From Staphylococcus sp. (GTDB taxonomy: Bacteria > Bacteroidota > Bacteroidia > Bacteroidales > Muribaculaceae): a DNA stretch of 64,000 nt. The stretch covers positions 753,981-817,980 of the forward strand of contig JAMPDC010000001.1 of assembly GCA_023665865.1 (NCBI GenBank), written 5' to 3'. The translations under genes were made by a program, and so were the position numbers. Shown here piece by piece: positions 26,674-35,930 of this stretch. The stretch's first letter is position 1. Each line of letters opens with the position of its first letter. The notes beneath the pieces are model-generated. The model did not search any database, had not been told where the DNA came from, and saw only the letters and a list, made by a program, of their open reading frames with translations.

Positions 26674-27852
26674 ATGGAATCACAGACCAACGAAAAGGAG
26701 ATCCAACGACAGACCCGCTCGATCTCATCCTACATCCCGACAGGTATCCCTTGCCTTCTGATAGTCACAGGCCTGTTCTACTACCTCGGCTCGGTCATGG
26801 GACTACCCAACATGCTCAACACCATCATGCACACTGCCCACGACCTGCTCATCAACACAGTGTTCTATCTCATGGGCATCTGCGTAGTGACCGGTGCCAT
26901 CGGACGCCTATTCGTAGAGTTTGGAGTAGTCAGCCTTCTCGAGAAGCTACTCCGTCCGCTCATGGGGCCACTGTTCCGTCTGCCGGGAGTCGCATCGCTC
27001 GGCGCAGTCATGACCTTTCTCAGCGACAACCCGGCCATCATCTCCCTCTCGCAGGACAAACGCTTCAGCCGCTACTTCAAGAAGTTTCAATACATCTCAC
27101 TGACCAACTTCGGCACCGCATTCGGCATGGGTCTGTTGGTCATGGTCTTCATGATCGGCCAGGGCTTCTATCTCGCGCCATTCATCGGACTTGTCGGAGC
27201 CACCTTCGGATGTATTGTCTCCACCCGTCTCATGCAGCACTTCGTCATCAAAGCCTATCCCCATTTCGCGGAGGAGAACGTGGTTGACGAAGAGATCACT
27301 GACGAGGAGAAAACACAGACCGACAACAAATCGCTGCCGATCCGAATCCTCAACGCCCTTCTCGACGGCGGACGCACCGGCGTCGACGTAGGCATCGCCA
27401 TCATCCCCGGTGTACTCATCATCTCCACCTTCGTTATGATCCTGACCTTCGGCACCTCGGCCACAGGCGAATATACCGGCGGGGCATACGAGGGTGTCGA
27501 GCTCCTCCCCTGGCTCGCACAGAAGATCAATATCGTCTTCGAATGGCTCTTCGGATTCACCGATCCACACCTCGTGGCCTTCCCCATCACGGCACTCGGT
27601 GCAGTCGGTGCGGCGCTGAGCCTCGTCCCCAATTTCATCTCCCAGGGCTGGATCGACGGCAACGCAATCGCAGTCTTCACAGCCATAGGCATGTGTTGGA
27701 GCGGCTATCTCAGCACTCATACAGCCATGCTCGACTCGCTCGGTTACAGAGAACTCACACCCAAAGCAATACTCGCCCATACGATCGGCGGTATCTTTGC
27801 CGCTATCGTCGCCCACGGGCTATATACAATCATCACATTATTTATATTATGA
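26674..27852 (+). CDS. YjiH-like nucleoside-recognition (Gate) domain membrane protein
   Basis: A 392-residue integral membrane protein with about eight to ten hydrophobic helices. It contains two Gate-like blocks (for example FGVVSLLEKLLRPLMGPLFRLPG and the later GRTGVDVGIAIIPGVLI region), as in YjiH/SpmA-like nucleoside-recognition proteins. Such proteins are presumed transporters, with substrates mostly unproven. Its TGA stop overlaps the carbonic anhydrase ATG by the ATGA arrangement at 27849-27852, so the two are probably translationally coupled. That hints at a role linked to CO2 or bicarbonate handling (inference). Confidence 0.8.
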   Translation: MESQTNEKEIQRQTRSISSYIPTGIPCLLIVTGLFYYLGSVMGLPNMLNTIMHTAHDLLINTVFYLMGICVVTGAIGRLFVEFGVVSLLEKLLRPLMGPLFRLPGVASLGAVMTFLSDNPAIISLSQDKRFSRYFKKFQYISLTNFGTAFGMGLLVMVFMIGQGFYLAPFIGLVGATFGCIVSTRLMQHFVIKAYPHFAEENVVDEEITDEEKTQTDNKSLPIRILNALLDGGRTGVDVGIAIIPGVLIISTFVMILTFGTSATGEYTGGAYEGVELLPWLAQKINIVFEWLFGFTDPHLVAFPITALGAVGAALSLVPNFISQGWIDGNAIAVFTAIGMCWSGYLSTHTAMLDSLGYRELTPKAILAHTIGGIFAAIVAHGLYTIITLFIL

Positions 27853-28388
27853 TTGACGAAATCCTACGCTACAACCGCGAATTCGTGGCCTCCGAAGGCT
27901 ACCGCAGCTTCCAGACCTCAAAGTATCCCGACAAACGCATAGCCATCGTGACCTGCATGGACACACGCCTCGTCCAGCTGCTTCCGGCCGCCCTCGGCAT
28001 CAAAAACGGAGATGTCAAGATGATCAAAAACGCCGGTGGCACCATCACCAACCCCTTTGACTCGACCATGCGCTCACTGCTCGTGGCGGTCTATGAGCTC
28101 GGTGTCAACGAAGTCATGGTCATCGGTCACACAGGTTGCGGAGTCCAGGGCATGGATGCCGAGGAGATGCTCGACCTGATGCGCAAACGGGGAATAGACG
28201 AGGAACACATATCGCTCATGCGCCACTGCGGCATAGATCTCAACAGTTGGCTCCACGGCTTCACCGACACCGCCGACGCCGTAACCGAAACCGTAGACCT
28301 CATACGCAACCATCCGTTGATGGCAAAAGACGTGCGTGTCGCCGGCTACATCATGGACTCAATCACCGGGCGCCTCGACAGCCTCTGA
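27849..28388 (+). CDS. Beta-type carbonic anhydrase
   Basis: Interconverts CO2 and bicarbonate, a supply step for carboxylation reactions. The 179-residue protein has the beta-class zinc site: Cys36 with Asp38 and Arg40 in CMDTR, and His94 with Cys97 in GHTGCG. It is short like other class-D-type members of Gram-positive and Bacteroidota bacteria. The ATG overlaps the preceding stop. A hairpin at 28426-28460 follows. Confidence 0.92.
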   Translation: MIDEILRYNREFVASEGYRSFQTSKYPDKRIAIVTCMDTRLVQLLPAALGIKNGDVKMIKNAGGTITNPFDSTMRSLLVAVYELGVNEVMVIGHTGCGVQGMDAEEMLDLMRKRGIDEEHISLMRHCGIDLNSWLHGFTDTADAVTETVDLIRNHPLMAKDVRVAGYIMDSITGRLDSL

Positions 28389-28425
28389 TCCCACCGCCTC
28401 AGCCACAGTCTCTATCTTACATCCT

Positions 28426-28460
28426 ACAATAAGCCTGCCGCAATCCGGTGGGCTTATTGT
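28426..28460 (+). terminator. Hairpin downstream of the carbonic anhydrase gene
   Basis: ACAATAAGCC/GGCTTATTGT, a 10-bp stem with a 15-base loop. There is no clear T-run after it on the plus strand, so termination may be partial. Confidence 0.5.
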
Positions 28461-28533
28461 AAAACATGTTATTAAACATCTATATCTCACCATAAAAATT
28501 CCGCAAGCACGCTTCCAATATTGATTTTTTTTG

Positions 28534-28541
28534 TAATTTTG
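28534..28541 (+). promoter_or_regulatory. -7 box (TAATTTTG) for the secreted protein at 28663
   Basis: TAATTTTG on the plus strand, giving a leader of about 115 bases before the ATG at 28663. Confidence 0.5.
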
Positions 28542-28662
28542 CGGCGAATTAACGGTTAATTGCATTTATAATCATCCCTGACACAATAGATTAATATCAG
28601 GCTAAGAATGTTGTAAATTTTTCCTTATAATTTATAATACCTCTAATCTTAAAAAACATTTT

Positions 28663-29625
28663 ATGAAGAAAATCTTTACTCTCGTTGCCATGGCATCAAT
28701 GGCTTGGTGTGTGAACGCACAGACAACAGAAGCATGGACAATCAACGACGACGCTACCCTTAAGCCCGTCTATGTCGCCAATGAAAACGCAAGCGCAATG
28801 TCGGTCGTCAATTTCAGCACTGACCACCTCAGCGGCACCCACACTTCTGGCCCGATCGCAGGCTACACCGACGCCGATGTCACTCCCCTCGAACCGAAAG
28901 TTGACAACACCTGGGGCAACCTCCAGACCAAAGCTCTCAGCAATGACGGCTCTGTAGCTCCCATCTACTACATCCAGGGCAAAGGCAATCCCGTCAACAT
29001 CGAAAAAGTGACCTGGGAATTTGTGGAAGGTTCAGGCCTTTACCGTGCATTCTGGGACAACGCCTACTATCAGCCCGACGGATCAACTGGTCTTCCCACC
29101 AACGGAACATATATGACTTTCACCCCCAAGACTGCCGGTTCGCTCAAAGTAACTATCTGGATCAACAAGGGTAGCCGCGATGTCTACGTAGTGAAAAAAT
29201 CCGATGCCAAAGCTCTCGAACTCGGCAGAGAAGTCATCGCCTCTGGTTACATCAACGGTCAGAACAACGACGAGACCGCTCCCGCCGGCGTACAGGGCTA
29301 TCCCGCCTTCCAGGAAAACATCGCACCCAAGGGCGCTGAAGGTCCTTCCGCATACGTAATCGGTGCCGGCAACCAGGCTTTCTGGGGATACCTCACTTTC
29401 AATGTAGAGCCCAACGAGACCTACTATGTATTCAACAAAAACACCCAGATCGGCTTCGGCGGTTACGAATTCACTTTTGAAGGCGGTGAGACCAACGGTA
29501 TCGCTAACATCGTCGCTGATCAGCTCGACGAAAACGCTCCCATCTACAACGTAATGGGTCAGCGCGTCAACAAGGACTACAAGGGCATACTCATCCAGAA
29601 CGGCAAGAAGTTCATCAACAAGTAA
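28663..29625 (+). CDS. Secreted protein of unknown function with sorting-tail-like C-terminus
   Basis: A 320-residue protein with a signal peptide (MKKIFTLVAMASMAWCVNAQ). The middle is a beta-rich, carbohydrate-binding-like fold (YMTFTPKTAGSLKVTIWINK, EPNETYYVFNKNTQIGFGG) without a family I can name. The end, APIYNVMGQRVNKDYKGILI, is the short form of a C-terminal tail common in Bacteroidales secreted proteins. Codon use is strongly regular, which suggests high expression. It has its own promoter box and a strong terminator, so it is monocistronic. Function unknown. Confidence 0.85.
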   Translation: MKKIFTLVAMASMAWCVNAQTTEAWTINDDATLKPVYVANENASAMSVVNFSTDHLSGTHTSGPIAGYTDADVTPLEPKVDNTWGNLQTKALSNDGSVAPIYYIQGKGNPVNIEKVTWEFVEGSGLYRAFWDNAYYQPDGSTGLPTNGTYMTFTPKTAGSLKVTIWINKGSRDVYVVKKSDAKALELGREVIASGYINGQNNDETAPAGVQGYPAFQENIAPKGAEGPSAYVIGAGNQAFWGYLTFNVEPNETYYVFNKNTQIGFGGYEFTFEGGETNGIANIVADQLDENAPIYNVMGQRVNKDYKGILIQNGKKFINK

Positions 29626-29651
29626 TCCCATTCCTATTTTAATAATAAAAT

Positions 29652-29705
29652 CCGAGGCAGCGCCGGGAGTGAAATCCTTCCGGCTCTGCCTCGGATAGTT
29701 TTTTT
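29652..29705. terminator. Strong terminator after the secreted protein gene
   Basis: ATCCGAGGCAG/CTGCCTCGGAT with an inner CCGG/CCGG stem, followed by AGTTTTTTTG on the plus strand. The minus strand also continues T-rich (TTTTATTATT), so it may work both ways. Confidence 0.85.
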
Positions 29706-29708
29706 GTG

Positions 29709-30056
29709 TTTATCACCGGGCTTTTGACAAATGCCCCCGAAGCCCGGAGAAACAGGGGCAAAAAAAATTGATTGTCTCTCGACAACCAATCTTAGTTAAC
29801 CTTAAATCTAATACCATGAAAAACACGTTACAAAGGTAAGCACTTTTGCAATTCCCGCCAAATTTTGCCACTTCAAAATGCTTGATTTTAACATATTTTT
29901 TGACATAAATGTCATTTTTCCATGAAACTCGTGAATTTTTGGCAATATTTGGGCGTTTTGGTGACATTTTGCTATTGCCGCTACATATTCTGTCTGAAAG
30001 CATACTGAAACTCTGAATCCAAAGCCGGACAATGTGGCAAAAACCGGATTTTTTTG
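29709..30056. other. Intergenic stretch with overlapping hairpins and a 7-codon frame; no gene called
   Basis: CCGGGCTT (29716-29723) can pair with AAGCCCGG (29740-29747), while TGCCCC (29732-29737) can pair with GGGGCA (29755-29760); the two are mutually exclusive. A TTAACCTTAAATC-type leader precedes a short frame MKNTLQR (29816-29839). On the minus strand TACCTTTG (29839-29832) matches a -7 box. The rest, 29840-30056, is AT-rich with nothing I can support. Confidence 0.4.
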
Positions 30057-30064
30057 TAACTTTG
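30057..30064 (+). promoter_or_regulatory. -7 box (TAACTTTG) for the topoisomerase IV gene
   Basis: TAACTTTG, 27 bases before the ATG at 30092. Confidence 0.6.
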
Positions 30065-30091
30065 CCAATACAAAATAATTGAGCACGAACT

Positions 30092-32821
30092 ATGAGCGAG
30101 GATACACCTACACCTGATGCCCCGGAAGACAACGACGCGCTTTCGCCTGAAAACGGATCGCCGGCACATTCCGACAATTTTGATCCGAAGATAATAGTCG
30201 ATACCAGCAATGACACCATACGCCACCAACTGCGCGGCATGTACCAGAGTTGGTTTCTCGACTATGCAAGCTACGTTATCCTTGAGCGAGCCGTCCCCAA
30301 CATCGAGGATGGCCTTAAACCTGTGCAGAGACGTATCCTCCACTCGATGAAACTGCTCGATGACGGCCGCTTCAACAAAGTAGCCAACATTGTCGGCAAC
30401 ACCATGCAGTTTCACCCCCACGGCGACGCATCAATCTATGAGGCACTCGTGCAGCTCGGACAGAAGGAATTGCTCGTGGAGACCCAGGGAAACTGGGGTA
30501 ACACCCTAACCGGTGCCGGAGCTGCCGCCGGACGATATATCGAAGCACGACTCTCGCAGTTCGCGCTCGACGTGGTCTACAATCCCAAAGTCACCGAATG
30601 GACACTCAGCTACGACGGACGAAAGAAGGAGCCGGTCACTCTTCCGGTCAAATTTCCTCTTCTCCTGTCGAAAGGAGCCGAGGGCATTGCCGTAGGTCTC
30701 TCGTCGAAGATCCTCCCTCATAATTTCAACGAGATCATAGATGCCTCCATAGCATATCTCAACGGCGAGGAGTTCACACTCTATCCCGACTTTTTCACCG
30801 GAGGCTCCATCGATGTGTCGCGCTACAACGACGGCGAGCGCGGAGGCGTGGTGAAAATTCGTGCGAAAATAGAGAAAATCGACAACAAGACTCTCGCCAT
30901 CACGGAAATCCCCTACGGGAAGACGACGGCAACCCTCATCGAATCAATCGTAAAAGCACAGGAAGCCGGCAAGATAAAAGTGCGTTCCGTTGTCGACAAC
31001 ACCGCACAGACGGCCAATGTCATCGTCTATCTCCAACCGGGCACGTCAAGCGACAAAGCCATCGATGCCCTCTATGCCTTCACCGACTGCGAGGTGTCAA
31101 TCTCTCCCAACTGCTGCGTCATCTCCGACAACAAGCCTCACTTCATCGGTGTCAGTGATGTCCTGCGCCACAACGTCGACCGCACCCGCCAGATTCTCGG
31201 AGCCGAACTCCGGATCCAGCTCGGCGAGGTGCGCGAGCAACTCCACTTCGCCTCCCTCGAACGCATCTTCATCGAAGAGCGTATCTACAAGGATAAAGGT
31301 TATGAGGACAGCGAGAACCGCGAACAGGCCATAGCCCACATACGCTCGCGCCTTGAGAAATTCAAAGACACCTTCATCCGCGAGATCACCGATGACGACA
31401 TCATCCGCCTCTTCGAGATCAAGATGGGGCGCATCCTCAAGTTCAACGTTCAGAAATGTGAGGAACAGATCGCTGCCTTCCACGAGCGCATCAATGAACT
31501 GACCGAGAAGCTGGAACATCTGACCGCCTATACGATCGACTGGTTTGCCAATCTCAAGCAAAAATATGGTGACGCCTACCCGCGCATGACCGCTATACGC
31601 AGCTTCGACAACATCCAGGCAGCCTCCGTAGCCGAAGCCAACGAGAAGCTCTACATCAACCGCGAGGAGGGATTCATCGGCACATCGCTCAAGAAGGACG
31701 AGTATCTCTGCAACTGCTCCTCGATCGACGACATCATCATCTTCTACAAGGATGGCCGCTACAAAGTGGTCAAGGTACAGGAGAAAATGTTTGTCGGCAA
31801 AGGCATCCTCCATGTCGACGTCTTCAAGCGCAACGACAAGCGCACCGTCTACAATGTAATCTATCAGAACGGCAAGGGTGGCACCTATTATATGAAACGG
31901 TTCTTTGTCACCGGTGTCACCCGTGACAAGGAATACAACCTCACCCCCGGCGAACCCGGGAGCAAGGTCAAATGGTTTTCGGTCAACCACAACGGTGAGG
32001 CAGAGGTTGTCCGCGTGACCCTCAAACCGAAACTACGTCTGAAAACCCTCCAGTTTGACGTCGACTTCTCAGAGCTCGCCATCAAAGGGCGCAGTGCGAT
32101 GGGCAACATCGTGACCCGCAACGAGGTTCACCACTTCTCTCTGAAAGAGAAAGGGCGGTCGACACTTGGAGGACGCGACGTGTGGTATGACCCCGACGTC
32201 ATGCGCATCAACTACGATGGCCGCGGCGACTATCTCGGTGAGTTCAACAGCGGCGATCTCGTCCTCGTCATACAGAAAAACGGCGAATACTACACCTCGA
32301 CATTCGATGCATCCAACCACTATCCCGACAACATCCTCCGCATCGAAAAATTCGATCCCCACAAAGTCTGGACAGCTATCCTCGACGATGCCGACCAGAA
32401 ATATCCATATATCAAACGCTTCACCTTCGAACCCTCGGCTAAGACCCAGCGCTTCCTCGGCGACAACGAGAAATCACAGCTCATCCTCCTCAGCGACGAG
32501 CCGGGCCTACATATCGAAGTGGTCTTCGGCGAGGGAGACTCATTCCGTCCGCCGATGGAGATCGTGGCCGCCGATTTCATAGCCGTCAAGTCATTCAAGG
32601 CAAAGGGCAAACGTCTGACAACCTTCTCAATCGACCATATCACCGAACTCGAGCCGGTCAACACTGATGACTCCGACGATGATGACGATGAAAACCGGCC
32701 GGTAGAAGGAGGAGATCCCGACAGCTCTCCTACCCCCGGCGACAGCGATCCGGAGATCGAACCCGAGCGCAGCGACGATGAAGTCAGGGATGAACTGACC
32801 GGTCAGCATCGACTGTTCTAA
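30092..32821 (+). CDS. parC: DNA topoisomerase IV subunit A (GyrA/ParC family)
   Basis: Type IIA topoisomerase breakage-rejoining subunit, needed to separate daughter chromosomes. The 909-residue protein has the winged-helix domain with catalytic Tyr149 in AGRYIEARL, preceded by FHPHGDASIYEAL, and a coiled-coil tower. Its C-terminal domain lacks a clear GyrA box (QRRGGKG), which favours ParC over GyrA. The N-terminal 35 and C-terminal 50 residues are acidic, Pro-rich, low-complexity tails. No ParE gene is in the window. A GyrA identity is the alternative. Confidence 0.9.
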   Translation: MSEDTPTPDAPEDNDALSPENGSPAHSDNFDPKIIVDTSNDTIRHQLRGMYQSWFLDYASYVILERAVPNIEDGLKPVQRRILHSMKLLDDGRFNKVANIVGNTMQFHPHGDASIYEALVQLGQKELLVETQGNWGNTLTGAGAAAGRYIEARLSQFALDVVYNPKVTEWTLSYDGRKKEPVTLPVKFPLLLSKGAEGIAVGLSSKILPHNFNEIIDASIAYLNGEEFTLYPDFFTGGSIDVSRYNDGERGGVVKIRAKIEKIDNKTLAITEIPYGKTTATLIESIVKAQEAGKIKVRSVVDNTAQTANVIVYLQPGTSSDKAIDALYAFTDCEVSISPNCCVISDNKPHFIGVSDVLRHNVDRTRQILGAELRIQLGEVREQLHFASLERIFIEERIYKDKGYEDSENREQAIAHIRSRLEKFKDTFIREITDDDIIRLFEIKMGRILKFNVQKCEEQIAAFHERINELTEKLEHLTAYTIDWFANLKQKYGDAYPRMTAIRSFDNIQAASVAEANEKLYINREEGFIGTSLKKDEYLCNCSSIDDIIIFYKDGRYKVVKVQEKMFVGKGILHVDVFKRNDKRTVYNVIYQNGKGGTYYMKRFFVTGVTRDKEYNLTPGEPGSKVKWFSVNHNGEAEVVRVTLKPKLRLKTLQFDVDFSELAIKGRSAMGNIVTRNEVHHFSLKEKGRSTLGGRDVWYDPDVMRINYDGRGDYLGEFNSGDLVLVIQKNGEYYTSTFDASNHYPDNILRIEKFDPHKVWTAILDDADQKYPYIKRFTFEPSAKTQRFLGDNEKSQLILLSDEPGLHIEVVFGEGDSFRPPMEIVAADFIAVKSFKAKGKRLTTFSIDHITELEPVNTDDSDDDDDENRPVEGGDPDSSPTPGDSDPEIEPERSDDEVRDELTGQHRLF

Positions 32822-32845
32822 ACGCACTTCAAACAGAATAAAGAT

Positions 32846-32889
32846 TGTGTGGATGTGACAAATTCAAACAGATTTGTCACATCCACACA
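32846..32889 (+). terminator. Perfect 18-bp hairpin downstream of parC
   Basis: TGTGTGGATGTGACAAAT pairs perfectly with its complement around an 8-base loop, 25 bases after the parC stop. A TTTTTT run begins about 14 bases later, further than in a standard terminator, so it may be a terminator or a protected 3' end. Confidence 0.6.
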
Positions 32890-32912
32890 GCGTATATATC
32901 ATGTTTTTTGTG

Positions 32913-32920
32913 TAATTTCG
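32913..32920 (+). promoter_or_regulatory. Near-match -7 box (TAATTTCG) for the GH115 gene
   Basis: TAATTTCG differs from TAnnTTTG at one position and lies about 67 bases before the ATG at 32987. Confidence 0.35.
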
Positions 32921-32986
32921 CAACGACCGGACATAACTATCTCCGGCATATACCCACTCTTGACTTCACCACCTCATCCACCCACC

Positions 32987-35584
32987 ATGAAAACAGGAAG
33001 AATTAGCAACCTTATGCGCACCCTCATCGCATCCACCCTCACTCTCCTTGCCACCCTCCAGCCGGCTCTCGCCCTCGACCATAAGGGAATCGTCTCCGAC
33101 AGCCCCACCGGCGGCTTTCCTCTCATCACCGGCTCCGTCCCTCTTGCAATCTGTGTCGACAATGCTGACGAGAAAGGCGTCAGGATCGCAGCGGCAAATC
33201 TTGCGGATGACTTCGGACGGGTGTGTGGCACCAAAGCGTCTCTATCTGCCACTCCTGAGGGCAAGCGGATGATACTCGCCGGCACCGTCGGAAGTCCACT
33301 GATCGACAGACTTGTCAAGACCGGCCGGCTTGACGATTCAGAGCTGCGCGGGAAGACCGAGAAATATCTCATGACCACTGTCTCCAACCCACTTCCGGGT
33401 ATGGATGAAGCCCTCGTCATAGCCGGAAGTGATCGCCGCGGCACCATCTACGGCATCTACGAACTCTCGGAGCAGATCGGTGTATCCCCCTGGTATGACT
33501 GGGCAGATGTCCCGGTCAGCCGCCATAGTGATCTTTCGATAAACCGTGGCAGCTACACTGCCGGAGAACCGGCGGTCAGATACCGTGGCATTTTTCTCAA
33601 CGACGAAGCGCCATGCCTGACCGGGTGGGTCAGGAACACATACGGTACAGGCTATGGCGACCACCGTTTCTATGCGCGCGTATTTGAACTCATCCTGCGT
33701 CTGCGCGGCAATTTCCTTTGGCCCGCCATGTGGAGCTGGGCTTTCTATGCCGATGACCCCGACAACGGTCGTCTGGCCGACGAAATGGGCGTGATAATAG
33801 GCACATCCCATCATGAGCCTATGGCCCGCAACCATCAGGAGTGGGCCCGCCACCGCAAGGAAAACGGAGCCTGGAACTATGCGACCAACCGCCGTGTGCT
33901 CGACCGTTTCTTCACCGAGGGCATAGAGCGTATGAAAGGGACGGAAGACGTGGTCACGATCGGCATGCGCGGTGACGGTGACGAGGCCATGAGCGCGGAG
34001 GCCGACGTCAAACTGCTTGAGAATATCATAGCGAACCAACGCAAGATCATAAAGAAAGTCACCGGTCGTCCGGCGTCGGAGACTCCGCAGGTATGGGCAC
34101 TATACAAAGAGGTACTCGACTACTACGATGCAGGCTTGCGTGTGCCCGACGATGTCACGCTGCTGCTCTGTGATGACAACTGGGGCAATGTACGCCGTCT
34201 GCCCGACGCCAAGGAGCGGCAGCATCCCGGCGGCTGGGGTATGTATTACCACGTCGACTACGTAGGCGCCCCACGCAACAGCAAGTTACTGAACTGCACT
34301 CCGATCCAAAACATGTGGGAACAGCTGCAACTGACCTACGACTACGGTGTCGATCGCCTGTGGATCCTCAACGTCGGCGACCTGAAGCCGATGGAATATC
34401 CCATCACCCTCTTCCTCGACATGGCCTGGAATCCCCGTAGCCGGAATCTCGCCGACCCGCTTGACCACACCCGTGAGTTCTTCTCATCGATCCTCGGCGA
34501 GAATCAAGCGGAAGAAGCCACAAGGATCTTCAATCTTCTGTGTAAATACAACGGGCTCGTCACCCCCGAAATGCTCGACTCAGGGACATATAATCTCGAA
34601 AGCGGCGAGTGGCGGCAAGTGGCCGACAACTACGCACGTCTTGAGGCCGAAGCCCTGCGCCAGTATCTGACTCTTCCCGCCGATACCCGCGACACCTACA
34701 TGCAGCTAATACTCTTCCCCCTCCAGACGATGGGCAACCTCTATGAGATGTACTATTCCCAGGCCATGAACCACAATCTCTACAGCCGGGGCTTGGCCGA
34801 AGCCAACGAATGGGCCGACCGCACCGAGCGTTGCTTCGCCCGGGACCGCGAGCTGATGGAGGCTTACAACAAAATCATGGCCGGAGGAAAATGGGACGGC
34901 ATGATGACACAGAAGCATATCGGCTACAAGTCATGGAACGATGACTTCCCTGCCGACACCTGCCCTGAAGTCTACCGTATCTCCACCGGCACAGGACTCG
35001 TCACCGGACATGAGTTTGAGCCTTCCGATGGTTGTGTCGTCATCGAAGCGCCACACATCTCGGCCCTCAGCAACCCCGCCGGCCAAGGCAAGTGGTGCGA
35101 ACTCCCCTACGTGGGGCGCACTAAAGGCGGCGTGGCTGTGATGCCCTACACCGAGCCTGTCGACGGAGCCTCGCTTTCCTACTCTTTCATCCTTCCCGAG
35201 GATGTCGACAGCGTGAAGGTCCATGTGGTGGTCAAATCCACCCTCGCTTTCTCGCGCAAGGAGGGCCACCGCTATGCCCTCAGTCTTGACGGAGGCGATG
35301 CAACCGAGGTCAACTTCAACAGCAAGCTCAACGAAGCGCCTGAAAATATCTATGACGTCTTCTATCCAACGGTCGCACGCCGCGTTGTCGAGACTGTCAT
35401 CCCCTTGCAGCTCACTGCTAACACGCCCGACGGTCGCCACACCCTCACGCTTTCCCCGATCGACCCAGGCATCGTGTTTGAAAAAATCATCGTCGACTTC
35501 GGAGGCTACCGTCCATCCTACCTGTTCGGCCGGGAATCTCCCTGCCGCCGCCCCGTTCACTCAACAATCGCCCAAGCCGAGTAG
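32987..35584 (+). CDS. Glycoside hydrolase family 115 alpha-glucuronidase
   Basis: GH115 enzymes remove (4-O-methyl-)glucuronic acid side chains from xylan. The ATG at 32987 (MKTGRISN) gives 865 residues with a signal peptide ending near ALALDH; an in-frame start at 32849 adds 46 residues that look untranslated. Family features seen: GTIYGIYELSEQIGVSPWYDWADVP, YRGIFLNDEAPCL, LRLRGNFLWPAMWSWAF and GTSHHEPM. C-terminal beta domains follow the catalytic part. It pairs functionally with the GH43 gene in xylan breakdown, though they are 13 kb apart. Its 3' end overlaps the convergent small gene at 35487-35903 by 98 bases. Confidence 0.92.
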   Translation: MKTGRISNLMRTLIASTLTLLATLQPALALDHKGIVSDSPTGGFPLITGSVPLAICVDNADEKGVRIAAANLADDFGRVCGTKASLSATPEGKRMILAGTVGSPLIDRLVKTGRLDDSELRGKTEKYLMTTVSNPLPGMDEALVIAGSDRRGTIYGIYELSEQIGVSPWYDWADVPVSRHSDLSINRGSYTAGEPAVRYRGIFLNDEAPCLTGWVRNTYGTGYGDHRFYARVFELILRLRGNFLWPAMWSWAFYADDPDNGRLADEMGVIIGTSHHEPMARNHQEWARHRKENGAWNYATNRRVLDRFFTEGIERMKGTEDVVTIGMRGDGDEAMSAEADVKLLENIIANQRKIIKKVTGRPASETPQVWALYKEVLDYYDAGLRVPDDVTLLLCDDNWGNVRRLPDAKERQHPGGWGMYYHVDYVGAPRNSKLLNCTPIQNMWEQLQLTYDYGVDRLWILNVGDLKPMEYPITLFLDMAWNPRSRNLADPLDHTREFFSSILGENQAEEATRIFNLLCKYNGLVTPEMLDSGTYNLESGEWRQVADNYARLEAEALRQYLTLPADTRDTYMQLILFPLQTMGNLYEMYYSQAMNHNLYSRGLAEANEWADRTERCFARDRELMEAYNKIMAGGKWDGMMTQKHIGYKSWNDDFPADTCPEVYRISTGTGLVTGHEFEPSDGCVVIEAPHISALSNPAGQGKWCELPYVGRTKGGVAVMPYTEPVDGASLSYSFILPEDVDSVKVHVVVKSTLAFSRKEGHRYALSLDGGDATEVNFNSKLNEAPENIYDVFYPTVARRVVETVIPLQLTANTPDGRHTLTLSPIDPGIVFEKIIVDFGGYRPSYLFGRESPCRRPVHSTIAQAE

Positions 35585-35903
35585 AGGGAGAAATTGTAGT
35601 CTGAGGCTCAGTCTCGGTGACGTGACGTTTGCAGCGCTTTCTTGCGGCGGCAGAGCGGCTCATGGCCTTGTCGATCTCCGGTTTGAGAAGGGTGAAGACA
35701 AGCATAACCTCGGCGGTGTGTCCCGATGGTTGGACGCCGTCATTGATATAGGCATCGACCACCTTCATGACATCGACGCCGAGCAACGGTTTGCCGACCA
35801 CATTGGCGGCGTCGATAGCCCGCTCGTTGAGTGACTGATAGAATTTTTCGGAAACAGGACGCGAGTTTTTCTTCGCCTTATCTGTGGATTGTTGTTTTTT
35901 CAT
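35487..35903 (-). CDS. Small basic hypothetical protein, convergent and overlapping with GH115
   Basis: A 138-residue frame starting at an ATG at 35903 (MKKQQSTDKAKKN). The first 90 residues look like a folded helical domain (FYQSLNERAIDAANVVGKPLLG, then EVMLVFTLLKPEIDKAMSRSAAARKR); the last 45 are Arg/Gly-rich and lie inside the GH115 coding region, so the conserved part may be only the first two thirds. No signal peptide. A TAAATTTG box 28 bases upstream supports the start. Not recognised; the basic charge could suit nucleic-acid binding (inference). Confidence 0.7.
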   Translation of the reverse strand: MKKQQSTDKAKKNSRPVSEKFYQSLNERAIDAANVVGKPLLGVDVMKVVDAYINDGVQPSGHTAEVMLVFTLLKPEIDKAMSRSAAARKRCKRHVTETEPQTTISPSTRLGRLLSERGGGREIPGRTGRMDGSLRSRR

Positions 35904-35930
35904 CGTGGTTGGATTTTTGTAATTACGATG

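Noticed and set aside
29713-30240. A 175-codon minus-strand frame entering parC
   Set aside because: Overlaps the parC N-terminus and promoter, and shows no recognisable protein features.
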